Source: Combretum micranthum (lineage: Eukaryota > Streptophyta > Magnoliopsida > Myrtales > Combretaceae). Taken from it: DNA of 64,000 nt. The translations under genes and the position numbers were made by a program. The stretch covers positions 62,001 to 126,000 of the forward strand of contig JAMXBD010000638.1 in assembly GCA_024138025.1 (NCBI GenBank), written 5' to 3'. Positions 13,401 to 24,463 of the stretch are shown piece after piece. How positions within the stretch are numbered: position 1 is the first letter of the stretch; each line of letters starts with the position of its first letter. Under the pieces are notes generated by a model, which saw only the letters and a list, made by a program, of their open reading frames with translations, was not told the origin of the DNA and did no database searches.

Positions 13401-14051
13401 GGGTATTTATAGGAAAATGGGAAGTGTATCTTGAGTGATTTAATTAAAGAAAAATTGAAAATTGTAATTTTGTGTAATAAAAGTTATAATATGTAAAGTA
13501 GATATGATATAAAGTTACAAGAAAGATAAAAAGTAAAGATAACGGGTGTATGGTGTTGCAAAAGTAGGTGTTAGAAAAAATAGAGATAAAAGAATAGTGT
13601 AGAATAGTAATGAATAGTATAATGTAAAGTAGATGTGACTAGTAAAATACCGATAGTAAGAAAATACGCGTATAAATAAGATATTTGTTATTTTTGTTAC
13701 CGAAATATTATGAAACTGATATATTTTGAAATCCTTGCATTCAATCGGTCCTAATGGTGTTAAAGGAATATTTTTATTATTCAGGGCTCTAGGACATGCT
13801 TTTCGAGAACTGATCCCGTTTGAGTTTAAAGGAAACTCGAAATTTGCGAATATGATATTTTTATGTTTCCTCAAGATATTATGAACTATTATCACTAATT
13901 AACTGAACTTCATTTTCTAGGGCTAGAGAATACGGGAATGTCGGATCTAAATTCTAGGGTTTGTACTAGACTTTTGTTGACCTTTAGGGTTCTGGTTGAC
14001 TTTTAATTCTAAGATCAAACTTAAAATTAACCGAAAGTTTAGGGGTTTACA
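10485..14051 (-). mobile_element. solo LTR B, TGTCAC family (3.57 kb)
   Basis: Starts TGTCACACCTCGAATGG and ends AGGGGTTTACA. Flanks are ATTAC (10480-10484) and ATTAT (14052-14056), a target duplication with one mismatch. It contains the conserved block (11770-11850), a long T-run at 12612-12630, and a 'gagcttatatgctctgaag' region shared with solo LTR E2. B and E2 thus form a subfamily distinct from A, C and F. The minus-strand TATA is at 13404-13413. The internal ORFs (for example 13515-13895 on minus) carry no recognisable domain. Confidence 0.85.
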
Positions 14052-14164
14052 ATTATACCATTAGAAAGAATGCTCAACACCATATGAAAAGAACTATAAA
14101 TTTGTAAAAATCAAGGCTAAAATGATAAATATATCATTAAATAAGAAAACTAGGAAATACTAGG

Positions 14165-16329
14165 TGTAATATACGGAAATAAAGATGAAAATATAATGAA
14201 TTTTGAATCATGAGATGATATAGGATGAGTTTAAGGTCAAAACAAGTAAGTTGTAAAGGTTTAAGTTTAATTGTAGTATGAATATTAAAGTTCGGATTTC
14301 TGCAATTTTTGACAGATTCAACACCGCCTCCTGAAGAATTTACGCCGCTGGCATAGAGACGGCATAGGAAGGGAACAGTAGCATTTTTCTTAACGCTGGG
14401 TGGAACGCCACTGGTGTGCACGAGGGTTTCTCTTAATGCCAGCTAGGAACATCGCCGGCGTAGGACATGGATTTGCCGGCATATGTAATAGGATCGAATT
14501 CCTGGGAATTCAAAGACTCGATGAATGCTGCCAGCATTCGTTTAAATTTTGTCAGTGTAAAGTGTATGTCGGCAAAACATATGCTGCCGGCATATGACCA
14601 ATTTCTATAAATACGAGACGTGAGGAACAGTTTTTGATCAAAAGTAAGTGATTTTAACCTTCTCTTATGGATTATATACGAATTCGTATGAGTTTGCTTA
14701 GGGTTTTGTTGTGTTCTTGAAGGAAAAATGTGGGAAAGATTTAGATCTTGGATTAAATCTGTCTTGGCTGGATAAGGAGTGAGTTTTGTGATTAAAAAAA
14801 GTAAGTATAATATTCTTATATAAGATTTATAGGAATTTCATGCAAATTTTAAGGATTTTGAGATTTGTTTGCATGAAGGAACCCTAGATTTGGTTGGGAT
14901 CCGAATTTATGGATGTGAGTCGGGTTTTGGTGATCTAAATCAGTAAGTTTCGTCTTTTCATTGATGAAATTAAATAATGTAAGATTTTATGATCGTTATA
15001 TGTTCTTGGTGTCATGTAAAATTAGGGTTTCAGTGAAATATTCGGAATTTGTAGAGTTTTGTGCGATTCGTTGTTGTTTTTGAGGATATTTGTTGTGTTT
15101 GATCGGAGTAGACGGTGCAGATAGTGGATATTTCTTTTCAGGTAAGGATTTCTAGAAGATTCATGTCTGTTAGAAAATGTTGATAATTTGCTCATATCTA
15201 TTGTATATATATATATATGTTGTAACAGGATATTTGGAATTTGTGGAATTGTTGTTGGTGTGGATATAAGAGTTTGTGGAGTTCGGGTTGAATTTGTTGT
15301 TGTTGGTATCGGATTTTGAGGATTTGATTTATATTTCTGAAATTGAGAAAGGTACGACCAATCCTTGCTTGTTATTTTTGCTTGTAAGTTTAGTATTGAT
15401 TAAATGGTTATAGGAACAGAATTTCTTAATAAACCTAATCATTATTCGGTTTAATAATTGTATGTTTGGTTGTGCTTGGCTTTGACCAGTAAAGACCTGG
15501 CAGATAGTGATACTAGTGAGGTACCCTAATGATCTTGGTGTGAGGTTGTCCCTAATGGATTCGTGTCTTGATATGATTCCGGTAGAATTAGGTGTTTTGG
15601 ATTCTGGGTGTTTGGGGAGTACCCACTCATCCATATATGTATATGATCATTATTTTCCTAAAGAGTTGTTTTGTTTTTCAATGGGGTCTGAGTAACTCTG
15701 AGTTCGGAATTAGAGTATATCTAATACTGGACTGTGATGTTTTGTTGGTTTAAGAAAAATAATAATATGACTGTATGCATTAGCTTAAGTTGCATGGATT
15801 ATCTGTCTGTTGTATGTGCATATGCATTTGTTTTTGGATTGGAGTTATGATATTGGGCGTCGCCGCTCAATCTTTTAAATTTCAGGTACAGGTGAAGAAG
15901 ATATAGTATATGATCTTTCCAGATATAAGTTATTCTTTGATAGTGGGGATGGCGATAGAAGACCCGCCTACCCAGCAAAGAGCTAGTCTTCAGCTATCAG
16001 GATTTCTAAAGAAAAGACATGTTTAGATCATTTAGAGTTGTAGTTAGATCTTTATGTTGGTTTTAAATGAAAAGATTTTAATGTAAACAGTTTTTAGTTT
16101 CTGTTGAATTTGTTGGCTATGATGTCAACTTGGATTTTATGCTCGAACCGGAGTTTATGTTTTATGAAGTTTTTTTTTTTTTTTTAGTTTAATAGGTTTC
16201 GTATCCTATGAGATACCCTATGTGTGTTTATAGGTGATAATTGTATTATTGTGGATATTAGAGTCTTTGCATATCCTATATAAGAGAGGATACGTGGCGG
16301 GTTGTAATGCCTTATTTTAGGGCGTTATA
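14165..16329 (+). repeat. 5' LTR of the chromovirus (2.17 kb)
   Basis: Starts TGTAATATACGGAAATAAAG and ends GGGCGTTATA, where the 3' copy ends in TACA. It contains a cluster of GCCGGC-like motifs at 14310-14596 immediately upstream of the TATA box CTATAAATAC (14605-14614). Against the 3' LTR it lacks about 100 bp after the TATA region (present at 26556-26660). It has about 90 extra bp near 15930-16045 that are absent downstream. These are indels acquired since insertion. Confidence 0.9.
14310..14596 (+). promoter_or_regulatory. GCCGGC-motif cluster upstream of TATA, 5' LTR
   Basis: A GC-rich island in an AT-rich LTR. It holds repeated, partly palindromic motifs: cgccgctggcat, gacggcatagg, CGCCGGCG at 14453-14460, tgccggcat twice, and gctgccagcat. 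It ends just before the TATA box at 14605. The 3' LTR carries the same cluster, and two other LTR families here carry similar ones in the same position. A role as a transcription-factor binding array is inference. Confidence 0.5.
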
Positions 16330-16336
16330 GCTTATT

Positions 16337-16348
16337 TGGTATCAGAGC
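16337..16348 (+). other. primer-binding site, tRNA-iMet type
   Basis: TGGTATCAGAGC, seven bases after the LTR end, followed by TATAGG. This is the usual plant primer site complementary to the 3' end of initiator tRNA-Met. Confidence 0.9.
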
Positions 16349-16525
16349 TATAGGTTTTGAATCATATAGATTTAAGTTTTGATTCCTTAGGACGGTGAGA
16401 TTTGAAAAGTGGGGGTAGAATCACAGGTTTGTTGTTTAGTTAAGTTTGATGTTGTCTTATAGATTTAAGTTTTAATCTTGAGTTGGATACCCTTATTCTA
16501 ATCATGTGGTGTTTTTTTGTGGTAA

Positions 16526-17668
16526 AATACCTTCAAGAAGAAGAATTCCTGAGGAGAATGAGAATTTGGGGTAGTAGTAGGATGAGCAGCACACTCAGAA
16601 TCAGACTTGCTACCACTTCCACCTATTAGACAGCAGGTTTCGGTTGATGCTGCACAGCTTATGCAAGCTGTGAATGCCTTGTTGGAAGTGGTTTGTCAAC
16701 AACAGCAAGATATGAGGAGGGACATGTAGATGGTCCAAGAAAAACGCTAAAGCTTGGAGACAAGAGACTCAGAGATTAAATGGGAATGGAGCTAGGCATG
16801 CAGATGTGCTTGGTTTGAATAAATTTGTGGACTTGGTGCGTAAGTTTGAGCCAATACTAGGTAAACCTCTCGAATCACAGTTGTGGATGGAAGAGGTTGA
16901 GAAGACATTTGCTGCTCTGGATATTCCAGAGAACAAGAAGTTGAATATGCCTCCTATCTGCTAACTAGGAGGGCCAATAACTAGCGGTTGAGCACTAAAA
17001 TACACATGACTGGTATGATTACATGGCAAATGTTTTAGCAGGCATTCTACAGAGAATTCTTTCCTGGCAGTGTCAAGTAGAGAATACTTCAAAAGTATTA
17101 TACTCTGCAGCAAGCGAAGATGACAGTGGAAGAATATGAGGCGGAATTGCACAGATTGATGAGATTTCTACCTGACGCTTTGAAAGAGAGTGAAGAGGCC
17201 AAGGTTAGCAGTTTCATCACTGGACTAGAGCCTGAGATACAGTATCAGGTGAATTTGATGGATTTGGACAACTATTCAGCTGTGGTGAACAAAGCTAAGA
17301 CAGTGGAGCAGGGCTTGAGCAGGATTAGAAGCCTTGAGCCACAGAGGAACCAGGTATTTTTGGGCAAGAGGCTAGCAGCTAGTGTACTTACACAAGATAG
17401 AGGCAAGAGGCCTATCACTAAAAATTTCAGGCCAGCAGTGCAGAATACAGATAGAAGATGCATGAGATTCCTTCGACCACATGATGTGAAGGATTGCAAG
17501 TGGGTAGAGAATGCATGCTTTTCTTGTGGTAAGCTGGGACATAAGAGTAATACCTATATAGACAAAGTCATTCAACAGGTTTTCTGCTTCAAGTGTGGGC
17601 AGAGGGGACACAGAGCTGTAGATTGTAAAAGAGGGCAGTATGGCAGAGTTTATTCGGGCCAGGGGCAG
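16526..17668 (+). pseudogene. gag pseudogene of the chromovirus
   Basis: Decayed capsid-nucleocapsid gene. A retrotransposon-gag region can be read from about 16850, with the FYREFFPG motif near 17045 followed by the QQAKMTVEEYEAELHRL region (17110-17160) and FLPDALKE. Nucleocapsid knuckles follow: CFSCGKLGHKSNTY (17518-17559, final Cys changed to Tyr) and CFKCGQRGHRAVDC (17584-17625, intact CX2CX4HX4C). In-frame TAG stops at 16982-16984, 17036-17038 and 17078-17080 stand where the family has Trp or Gln. No Met start remains in the expected place. The open frame from 17120 is simply the least damaged portion. Confidence 0.85.
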
Positions 17669-18445
17669 CGAGCACCGGCAAAGGTTTATGCTTTACAGCG
17701 TAGTGAGACTTCTAGTGTGGACACTATCGCGAGTATGTTTCCTATACTCCTGCATAGTGCATATGTGTTGTTTAATACTGGTGCTAGTTTCTCTTGCGTT
17801 TCTGAAACTTTTATGTCTGTTTGTGGTATATCTACTGAGTTTATGTTGGGATGTGTATCTGTTAGTACTCCTTTGGGAAGTGAGTCTATATTGAATAGAA
17901 TCTGTAGGAATGTGGATATTGAGATAGACGGTAGACATCTACCTGCAGATTTGGTAGTGCTGGATATGTTAGATTTTGATGTGATTTTGGGTATAGACTG
18001 GTTGGTAAAGTACCATGTGGTGATTGATTGCTATAATCTGGTAGTAGAATTCAGTTTGCTCGATGGTGATAAGTTTGTTTTTAAGTTGGGAGTGCAAAGA
18101 CCTCTAGTTTTACCTACTTATGAATTGTGGGGAGGATCAGTTTTGGCTGCTATGGTGAAAGAAGATAAGAAGGAGATAATGTTGTTGGATGTTCCGATTG
18201 TATGTGAATATCCAGAAGTTTTTCCAGAGGATCTGCCTGGATTACCACCAGAGAGGGAAGTGGAGTTTAGTATTGGCTTGATACCCAGTACTCCACCAAA
18301 ATCAAAAGCTCCTTATCGAATGGCTCCTACAGAACTTGCTAAGCTTAAAGTGCAGTTGGATGATTTGTTGAAGAAGAAGTTCATGAAACCTAGTGTTTCA
18401 CCTTGGGGAGCTCCAGTTTTGTTTGTCAAGAAGAAGGATAATAGT
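17669..18445 (+). pseudogene. protease and N-terminal RT of the chromovirus
   Basis: Continues in frame from gag. The aspartic protease active site reads FNTGAS (17771-17788) where the family has DTG, so the catalytic Asp is changed to Asn by a single G-to-A change. ILGIDWL (near 17985) is the second protease landmark. The RT entry region follows: FPEDLPGLPPERE (18220-18258), then PYRMAPTEL, and SPWGAPVLFVKKKD (18398-18439). It stops at 18445, where the TIR cluster is inserted; the coding sequence resumes at 20001. Confidence 0.88.
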
Positions 18446-18798
18446 TGTCACACCCCGCCCCCGCAAGTGACGGCGATGTGATGCCAGGGCAGACAACCGC
18501 CGCTGGCCCCCTAGTGGTAATGGCCAGCACCACCATTGCATCAGCTCAACTAGTAAGAGGTGCTGCCTTTGGGGCAGGCAAAAGCCTTAGGTCTGGGTTC
18601 GAATCCTAGAGTCTGCAGACTGGGTTCAACTCTGCCTAAGGGCAACAATACCTATAGTGCCCGTGGTATCCTTTGGGCCATGCGTTGGTTGGGGTCACCA
18701 TGATGCAATGGTGGTGCTGGCCATTACCACTAGGGGGCCAGCGGCGGTTGTCTGCCCTGGCATCACATCGCCGTCGCCTGCGGGGGCGGGGTGTGACA
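18446..18798. mobile_element. TIR module M1
   Basis: A 353-bp unit with nearly perfect inverted repeats of about 100 bp: TGTCACACCCCGCCCCCGCA on the left and the same sequence on the complement at the right end (TGCGGGGGCGGGGTGTGACA). The tRNA-like segment with B-box GGTTCGAATCC (18596-18606, +) lies in the centre. It is followed by TAAAAAGGC, which recurs next to the other modules. Confidence 0.75.
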
Positions 18799-19028
18799 TA
18801 AAAAGGCACAGACAACCACCACTGGCCCTTAGTGATAATGGCCGACACCACCATTGCATCATGGTGACCCCAACCAACGCATGCCCCGCAGGGTATCACG
18901 GGCACTATAGATATTGTTATCCTCAGGATGGATTGATCCCAGTCTGGAGCCTCTAGGGATCGAACCTAAGACTTGAGGCTTTTGCCTGCCCCAAAGGCAG
19001 CACCTTTCACCAGTTGAGCGCCTTTTTA

Positions 19029-19467
19029 TGTCACAACCCCCCTCAGGCGACGGTGATGTGATGCCAGGGCAGACAAACCGTGCTGGCCCCTAGTGGTAAT
19101 GGCCAGCACAACCATTGCATCATAGTGACCCCAACCAACGCATGCCCCAAAGGGTACCACAAGTACTATAGGTATTGTTACCCTTAGGCAGAGTTGAACC
19201 CAGTCTGCAGACTCTAGGATTCGAACCCCAGACTTAAGGCTTTTGCCTGCCCCAAAGGCAGCACCTCTTACCAATTAAGCTGCAGATTGGGGTCAATCCA
19301 TCATGAGGGTAACAATACTTATAGTGCCCGTGGTACCCTGCGGGGCATGAGTTGGTTGGGGTCACCATGATGCAATGGTGGTGTCGGCCATTACCACTAG
19401 GGGGCCAGCGGTGGATTTGTCTGCCCTGGCATCACATCGCCGTCGCCTGCGGGGGCGGGGTGTGACA
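19029..19467. mobile_element. TIR module M3
   Basis: Starts TGTCACAACCCCCCTCAGG and ends GGGGCGGGGTGTGACA, with matching CAGGGCAGACAA...CTGGCC subterminal arms. The tRNA-like segment is on the minus strand (B-box complement at 19217-19227). It is preceded by GCGCCTTTTTA and followed by TAAAAAGGCGC. A truncated module (18799-19028) separates it from M1. Confidence 0.65.
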
Positions 19468-19494
19468 TAAAAAGGCGCCTTTTTATGTCACACC
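19459..19494. repeat. 36-bp perfect palindrome between TIR modules
   Basis: Centred at 19476/19477, half-site GGTGTGACATAAAAAGGC followed by its exact complement. It joins the right end of M3 to the left end of M4 head to head and continues as an imperfect inverted repeat on both sides. Confidence 0.9.
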
Positions 19495-19995
19495 GCCCCC
19501 CACTATCGAGGTTCTGGATGTGATGCCAGGGCAGACAACCACCGCTGGCCCTCTAGTGATAATGGCCGACATCCACCCTCAGGTGAGACCCAACCAACGC
19601 ATGCCCCACAGGGTATCACGAGCACTATAGGTATTGTTACCCTTAGGCAGAGTTGAACCCAGTTTGCAGACTCTAGGATTCGAACCCCAGACCTAAGGCT
19701 TTTGCCTGCCCAAAGGCAGCATCTCTTATCAGTTGAGCTGTAGTTTAATTGGGAAGAGGTGCTGCCTTTGGGGCAGGCAAAAGCTTAGGTCTTGGGTTCG
19801 AATCCTAGAGTCTGCAGACTGGGTTCAACTCTGCCTAAGGGTAACAATACCTATAATGCCCGTGATACCCTGCGGGCATGCGTTGGTTGGGGTCTCACCT
19901 GAGGATGGATGTCGGCCATTATCACTAGGGGGCCAGCGGTGGTTGTCTGCCCTGGCATCACATCCAGAACCTCGGTAATGGGGGCGGGTGTGACA
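19486..19995. mobile_element. TIR module M4
   Basis: Starts TGTCACACCGCCCCCC and ends GGGGGCGGGTGTGACA. The arms share an 'aggttctggatgtgatgcca' type subterminal segment not found in M1. Two tRNA-like segments face each other near 19670-19815 with B-boxes on both strands, so the unit may itself be two modules joined head to head. Confidence 0.6.
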
Positions 19996-20000
19996 ATAGT

Positions 20001-21040
20001 ATGAGACTATGCATCGATTACAGAGAATTGAACTGGGTAACAGTGAAGAACAAGTATTCCTTGCCATGAATTGATGATTTGTTTGATCAGTTGGCAGGAG
20101 CTTCAGTGTTCTCAAAGATAGACTTGAGATCTGGATATCATCAGTTGAGAGTGAAAGCTGAAGATATTCAGAAGAAAGCTTTTAGGACACGGTATGGACA
20201 CAATGAATTTGTTGTCATGCCTTTTGGACTCACCAATGCACCAGTATATTATGGATTTGATGAACAGAGTCTTCAGGGAGTATCTTGATATATTTATGGT
20301 AGTCTTCATTGATGATGTGTGGTGTATTCAAGGACTAAAAAGGAGCACGGAGAACACTTGAGATTAGTTCTGACCAGATTGAAGGAAGAGAAATTATATG
20401 CGAAGTTTTCAAAATGTGAGTTCTGGTTAGAACATGCGTCTTTCTTAGGACATGTTGTTGATGGTAGTGAGATATTAGTGGATCTTGAGAAAGTCAAAGC
20501 AGTTGTTGAATGGCCAAGACCCAAGACTGTGACGAAAATAAGAAGTTTTCTGGGAATGGTAGGATATTACAGAAGATTTGTGGAAGATTTTTCCAAAATT
20601 GCTAGTCTTTTGACCCGGTTGACGCAGAAGGGAGTAAAGTATGAATGGAGTGAAACCTGTGAAGCTAGTTTTCAGTTGTTGAAGAATAAGTTAGTATTTG
20701 CTCCGGTGCTAGCTTTACTTGTGAGTGGTGAGCAGTATGCTATTTATAGTGACGCCTCTACACAAGGTTTAGGATGTGTGCTGATGCAGAGAGGCAGGGT
20801 TATAGCATATGCTTCCAGATAGTTAAAGCCCTATGAGAGGAATTATCCTATTCATGATCCGAAACTAGCAGCAATTGTGCATGCTTTAAAGCTGTGAGAC
20901 ATTACCTATATGGGGAAGGATGTAAAGTTTATACGGATCACAAAAGTTTGAAGTACATCTTTACCCAAAAAGAGTTGAACATGAGACAGAGAAGATGGTT
21001 GAAACTGATAAAGGATTTTGATATTGATATTCAGTATCAT
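20001..21040 (+). pseudogene. RT-RNase H segment of the chromovirus
   Basis: Resumes RT with [10 protein letters not shown] (20007-20036), then [15 protein letters not shown] (20110-20154) and [12 protein letters not shown] (20208-20243). The polymerase motif FIDDV (near 20307-20321) is present but in a shifted frame. RT thumb and connection follow from 20319 to 20660 ([11 protein letters not shown]). RNase H shows the YSDAS catalytic-Asp motif (20743-20757) and YTDHKSLKY (20931-20957). Frameshifts and stops lie near 20068, 20288 and 20821. The frame ends after IQYH (21040) at the solo LTR insertion and resumes at 24464. Confidence 0.88.
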
Positions 21041-24000
21041 TGTCATGCCCCATAGGGGTATCCTAAACGTAACAGTCTGCCACATGCCATATAAGACTCT
21101 TGAATTACTACTCAAGTCCTTCAAGAGTCTTGTATAGATGTAAGGCGTCCCTTTACGACAATAGAATACTCGACTCAATGGAGTTAAAGAGTTTAATTTA
21201 GCATTCAATAGCAATAGATAATAAATCAAAACACATAAGTAATTAGTTACAAATTCTAAGGGGCATTCCCCCGCAAAAGAATATTTAGAGATCCATTACA
21301 GTCATCCAGAGTCTCTTGGTTTCCTACATAAGTCTAATCATATCTGAATATAACTTCTAGAGAAAATGCCTAGCTCCTGTACCTGAGCTGTAGCTTATCT
21401 CAGCTAAAGCCATATGAATTCATGCTGCAATAAATAAAAACTATAGGGACGTAAGCTACACTAGCTTAGTGAGTGAAAACTTCTAAGATCACAATTATAA
21501 CACATCAATTCAAACAAGTGATTAATCAGACAAGTGGCATGCATCAAACATGTGAAATCAACAAACATATAACCAACCAGAAATCATATGTGGATGGACT
21601 TGCACCCTCTATCTCGGATTAGCAGATTAACGAATCCTGCAGTACAACGCCGTTTAGGCTCATAGTCAACCAACTTATAAATTCGTTTTATGGATCACGA
21701 TTAACCAACTCATTAATTCGTTTTATGTATCACAATTAACCAACTTTTACACCATTTAGGATCACAGAAAACCAACAAATGCTAATGCTCCATCCCCATT
21801 ATGATATGAATGAGTTCATATTTATTTTCAATTCCGAATATTCAATTATACCAATTCTTCAAGTGATCAATCAATGATCGCAGACAATCAATCCTAATCC
21901 ATCTATACAAGCAATGGTTAATCACCCGACTTCGATATTCTTATATTCGATTTCTCATATCAACAGCAATCATATATAATTTCCATTCATCCCCATCATG
22001 CATAGCCATTTTATCTTTGCCAAGTATCCAGTGCAACTACCATTACAATCACACACAATAATTGAAATCGGAAGTAATACTCACTCGGCCATGGTTCACC
22101 GGTCTTTTAGTTGTAATAGTCTGGTGGTAAAGATTCGTCGGTTTTGGGATCACCTAAAAAAGAAGAAATATCCTAATAATTATTTCATCACTTAACTAAT
22201 CCAAACTATATATCAAAGCTTAGAAAATTCGTAATTCTCGCTGTTTACGGAAGTCCCAACTTAAAACGGCCATAACTTGGTCATTTTAACTCGGAATTTT
22301 GCAAATTATATGTCGATTTCTATCTACTTCAAAAAATATATCTAATTATAATATTATTTTCAAGTTTTGAAAATATTTGGATCAAGAAACAGAAGGATCA
22401 GTTTTGATCAGTAACGATTTCCAATTCAGAATAATAGTTTTGTAAATGTTCGAAATGTTTCTACATGATAAATCAATTATACATGCAATATTAATGATTT
22501 CTTAATATGAATGACATGTTATGAGTTTAATGTATGCATGATGTTGATGATTTTTACTAAAGAAAACTTTAGAAATCTTTATTTTGCAAGACTTCAAGTA
22601 TAACTACTTTTGAGAAATTTAGTTTCCTAACTTTGATAACTTACTTGTGTTTTGGGATTAATTCTTAGGAATTTCTAGTTATCTTTGTTAGAATTGAATT
22701 TTCATAACATCTATTACTTAAGACCTTCATTTTTACATAAAAATTTGCATTTTACACTTTGTCGACATGTTTTCAAATAGGTTTATTCAAAATCCGAATT
22801 TTTAGAAATTTAATTTTTGAATGATTCTTTTGAGAAAAACTTTAATGCATTAAATTTTAAGGCTTTACTATATCTATTCCTTAAGGACTTTATTTATTAA
22901 ATAAAACTTTCATTTTAAACTTGGAAAATAGGTGTTTTTATCATCCAAAATTACGAATTTCACAAGTTGATGTAACTCAAAATTTCTTATCTTGTTTTTA
23001 CTCTTTCTTTTACACATTAATCTCATCAAAACTCATTTCAACTTATAAAAATCATTGGTTAATGATATCTGTTACCTATACCCTTCATTTTTCACATAAA
23101 ACATGAGTTTTAGAGTTGATACAAGAGTTTTTAAAACATAGCTTTGAAGTCATACGAATTTTCTTTTGAACATTTCAAACAAAAACTTTTCCTTTTTAAG
23201 TTCTTTGTCTTATCCACTTAAAGATCCACTAACTACAACTTTTATATACACAAGACCAAGCCTTAATGAGCATTAATGCATGAAAACATAAAATATTCAT
23301 GAGATCATGAATGTCAATTATAATATGAGTATCTAAATGCTAGATCTACTACTTATAATGCATGAAAAGGAGTTTAAAAGCATGATCATGGATTTTTATG
23401 CAAGATCTCTACTTTATATGCATGAACATGAAAATATTTCAACAAAAACTTATTTAAAAACAAGATCTACTCTTATCATGGCTTGATATTCATGTAGTAG
23501 CATTTTTTTGTCCCTAGCAAGTGCTCATGGGGACTTAATGTGAAAATACTCATGAATAATCTTGCCATTACAAGATTAAATGGTGGAAAGGCTTAGGATT
23601 TATCATCTAAATTTGAATCAAGTGAAGAAATGAAGAAGAAATGAAGCTTGTGTGTGTGTGATGGTGGTGGGAGCTCACAGCAATAGGGAAAGAATAGAGA
23701 GGGTTTTGTGAATTTTTTGAAAACAAATATAGTAAATGAAGGAGAGAGAAAAGTAAAAGATTATTTATAGTAAGTGAATTAGGGTTTGTTTTAATCATAA
23801 AAAGAAGAAAAAAATAAAAAAATAGAGGGTAAATGGGGGGAAGTTGCGCTCACAATGGGGAAAGAGAGAGAGAGATTTGAAATTGTTTTAATTTGTAATT
23901 TATGTAATAAAAAGTATTAAATGTATTAATTTGTCAAGAGACAAAATTTCTTGGAAAGAAAATATATTGAGTATTTGTAAGGATGTAAGAGTAGGGTATG

Positions 24001-24458
24001 GGTGTGTGTGTAGTAGTTATACTTTTGATTAATAAATAGTAGACATGACATTTACTTTACCGGTAGTAAAGAAAATACGGAAAAAAGGCTATAACTATAA
24101 TTTTTATAACCCAAAAAATTATAAAACTTATATTTTTGAAATTCTTATAAAATTTCGGTTCTAAAGAGTATTCCAGAATATTTTCGAATTTCTAGTTCCG
24201 AGGCTCCCTTTTCCGTAATGGAGCTCGGGAAAGCCCGGAATAGAAAATTTTTCGAAATCAAACTTTTTATGGTTGGAAATATACTTTAAAATAATATTCC
24301 ACATTAAATGATTTTATAAATTTCTTTTAATTTGAAACCCAAGAAAAGCTGGATCCAGGTTCCTAGGGTTCTCTCACAAGGCTTACACTAATTCGGTTTA
24401 GGGTTTTGGTTTTCGGTTTCCGAAGTTTACTTGATTACCAGGAAAAATGGGGTTTACA
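21041..24458 (-). mobile_element. solo LTR C, TGTCAC family (3.42 kb)
   Basis: Starts TGTCATGCCCCATAGGGG and ends GGGGTTTACA. It is flanked by the exact 5-bp duplication ATCAT (21036-21040 and 24459-24463). Excising it plus one ATCAT restores a continuous reading frame across the host's RNase H/integrase junction, which proves the borders. It contains the conserved block at 22258-22335 and the minus-strand TATA at 23763-23771. It lies antisense to its host element. Confidence 0.95.
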
Positions 24459-24463
24459 ATCAT

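Larger units (their letters stand above)
18446..19995. mobile_element. Nested TIR-element cluster with tRNA-like modules
   Basis: A 1.55 kb insertion in RT. It starts TGTCACACCCCGCCCCCGC, ends GCGGGTGTGACA, and is flanked by exact ATAGT (18441-18445 and 19996-20000). Inside are several head-to-head and tandem copies of one GC-rich TIR module. Each pairs ends of the type TGTCAC...CCAGGGCAGACAACC with a tRNA-like centre (A-box-like 'ctcaactggtaagagg', B-box-like GGTTCGAATCC). B-box-like sites lie at 18596-18606 (+), 18957-18967 (-), 19217-19227 (-), 19676-19686 (-) and 19795-19805 (+). No transposase is present. It could be a foldback or Mutator-like non-autonomous element that captured a tRNA-derived SINE, with repeated self-insertion. 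Confidence 0.75.

Noticed and set aside
17120..18481. 453-residue open frame as an intact gene
   Set aside because: It is the undamaged stretch of a gag-protease-RT pseudogene. It lacks the true start, has a mutated protease site, and its last codons run into the inserted TIR cluster.
18546..18625. A functional tRNA gene
   Set aside because: A- and B-box-like parts are present, but no cloverleaf with paired acceptor arms can be drawn. The unit is repeated inside transposon modules, so it is tRNA-derived repeat DNA.
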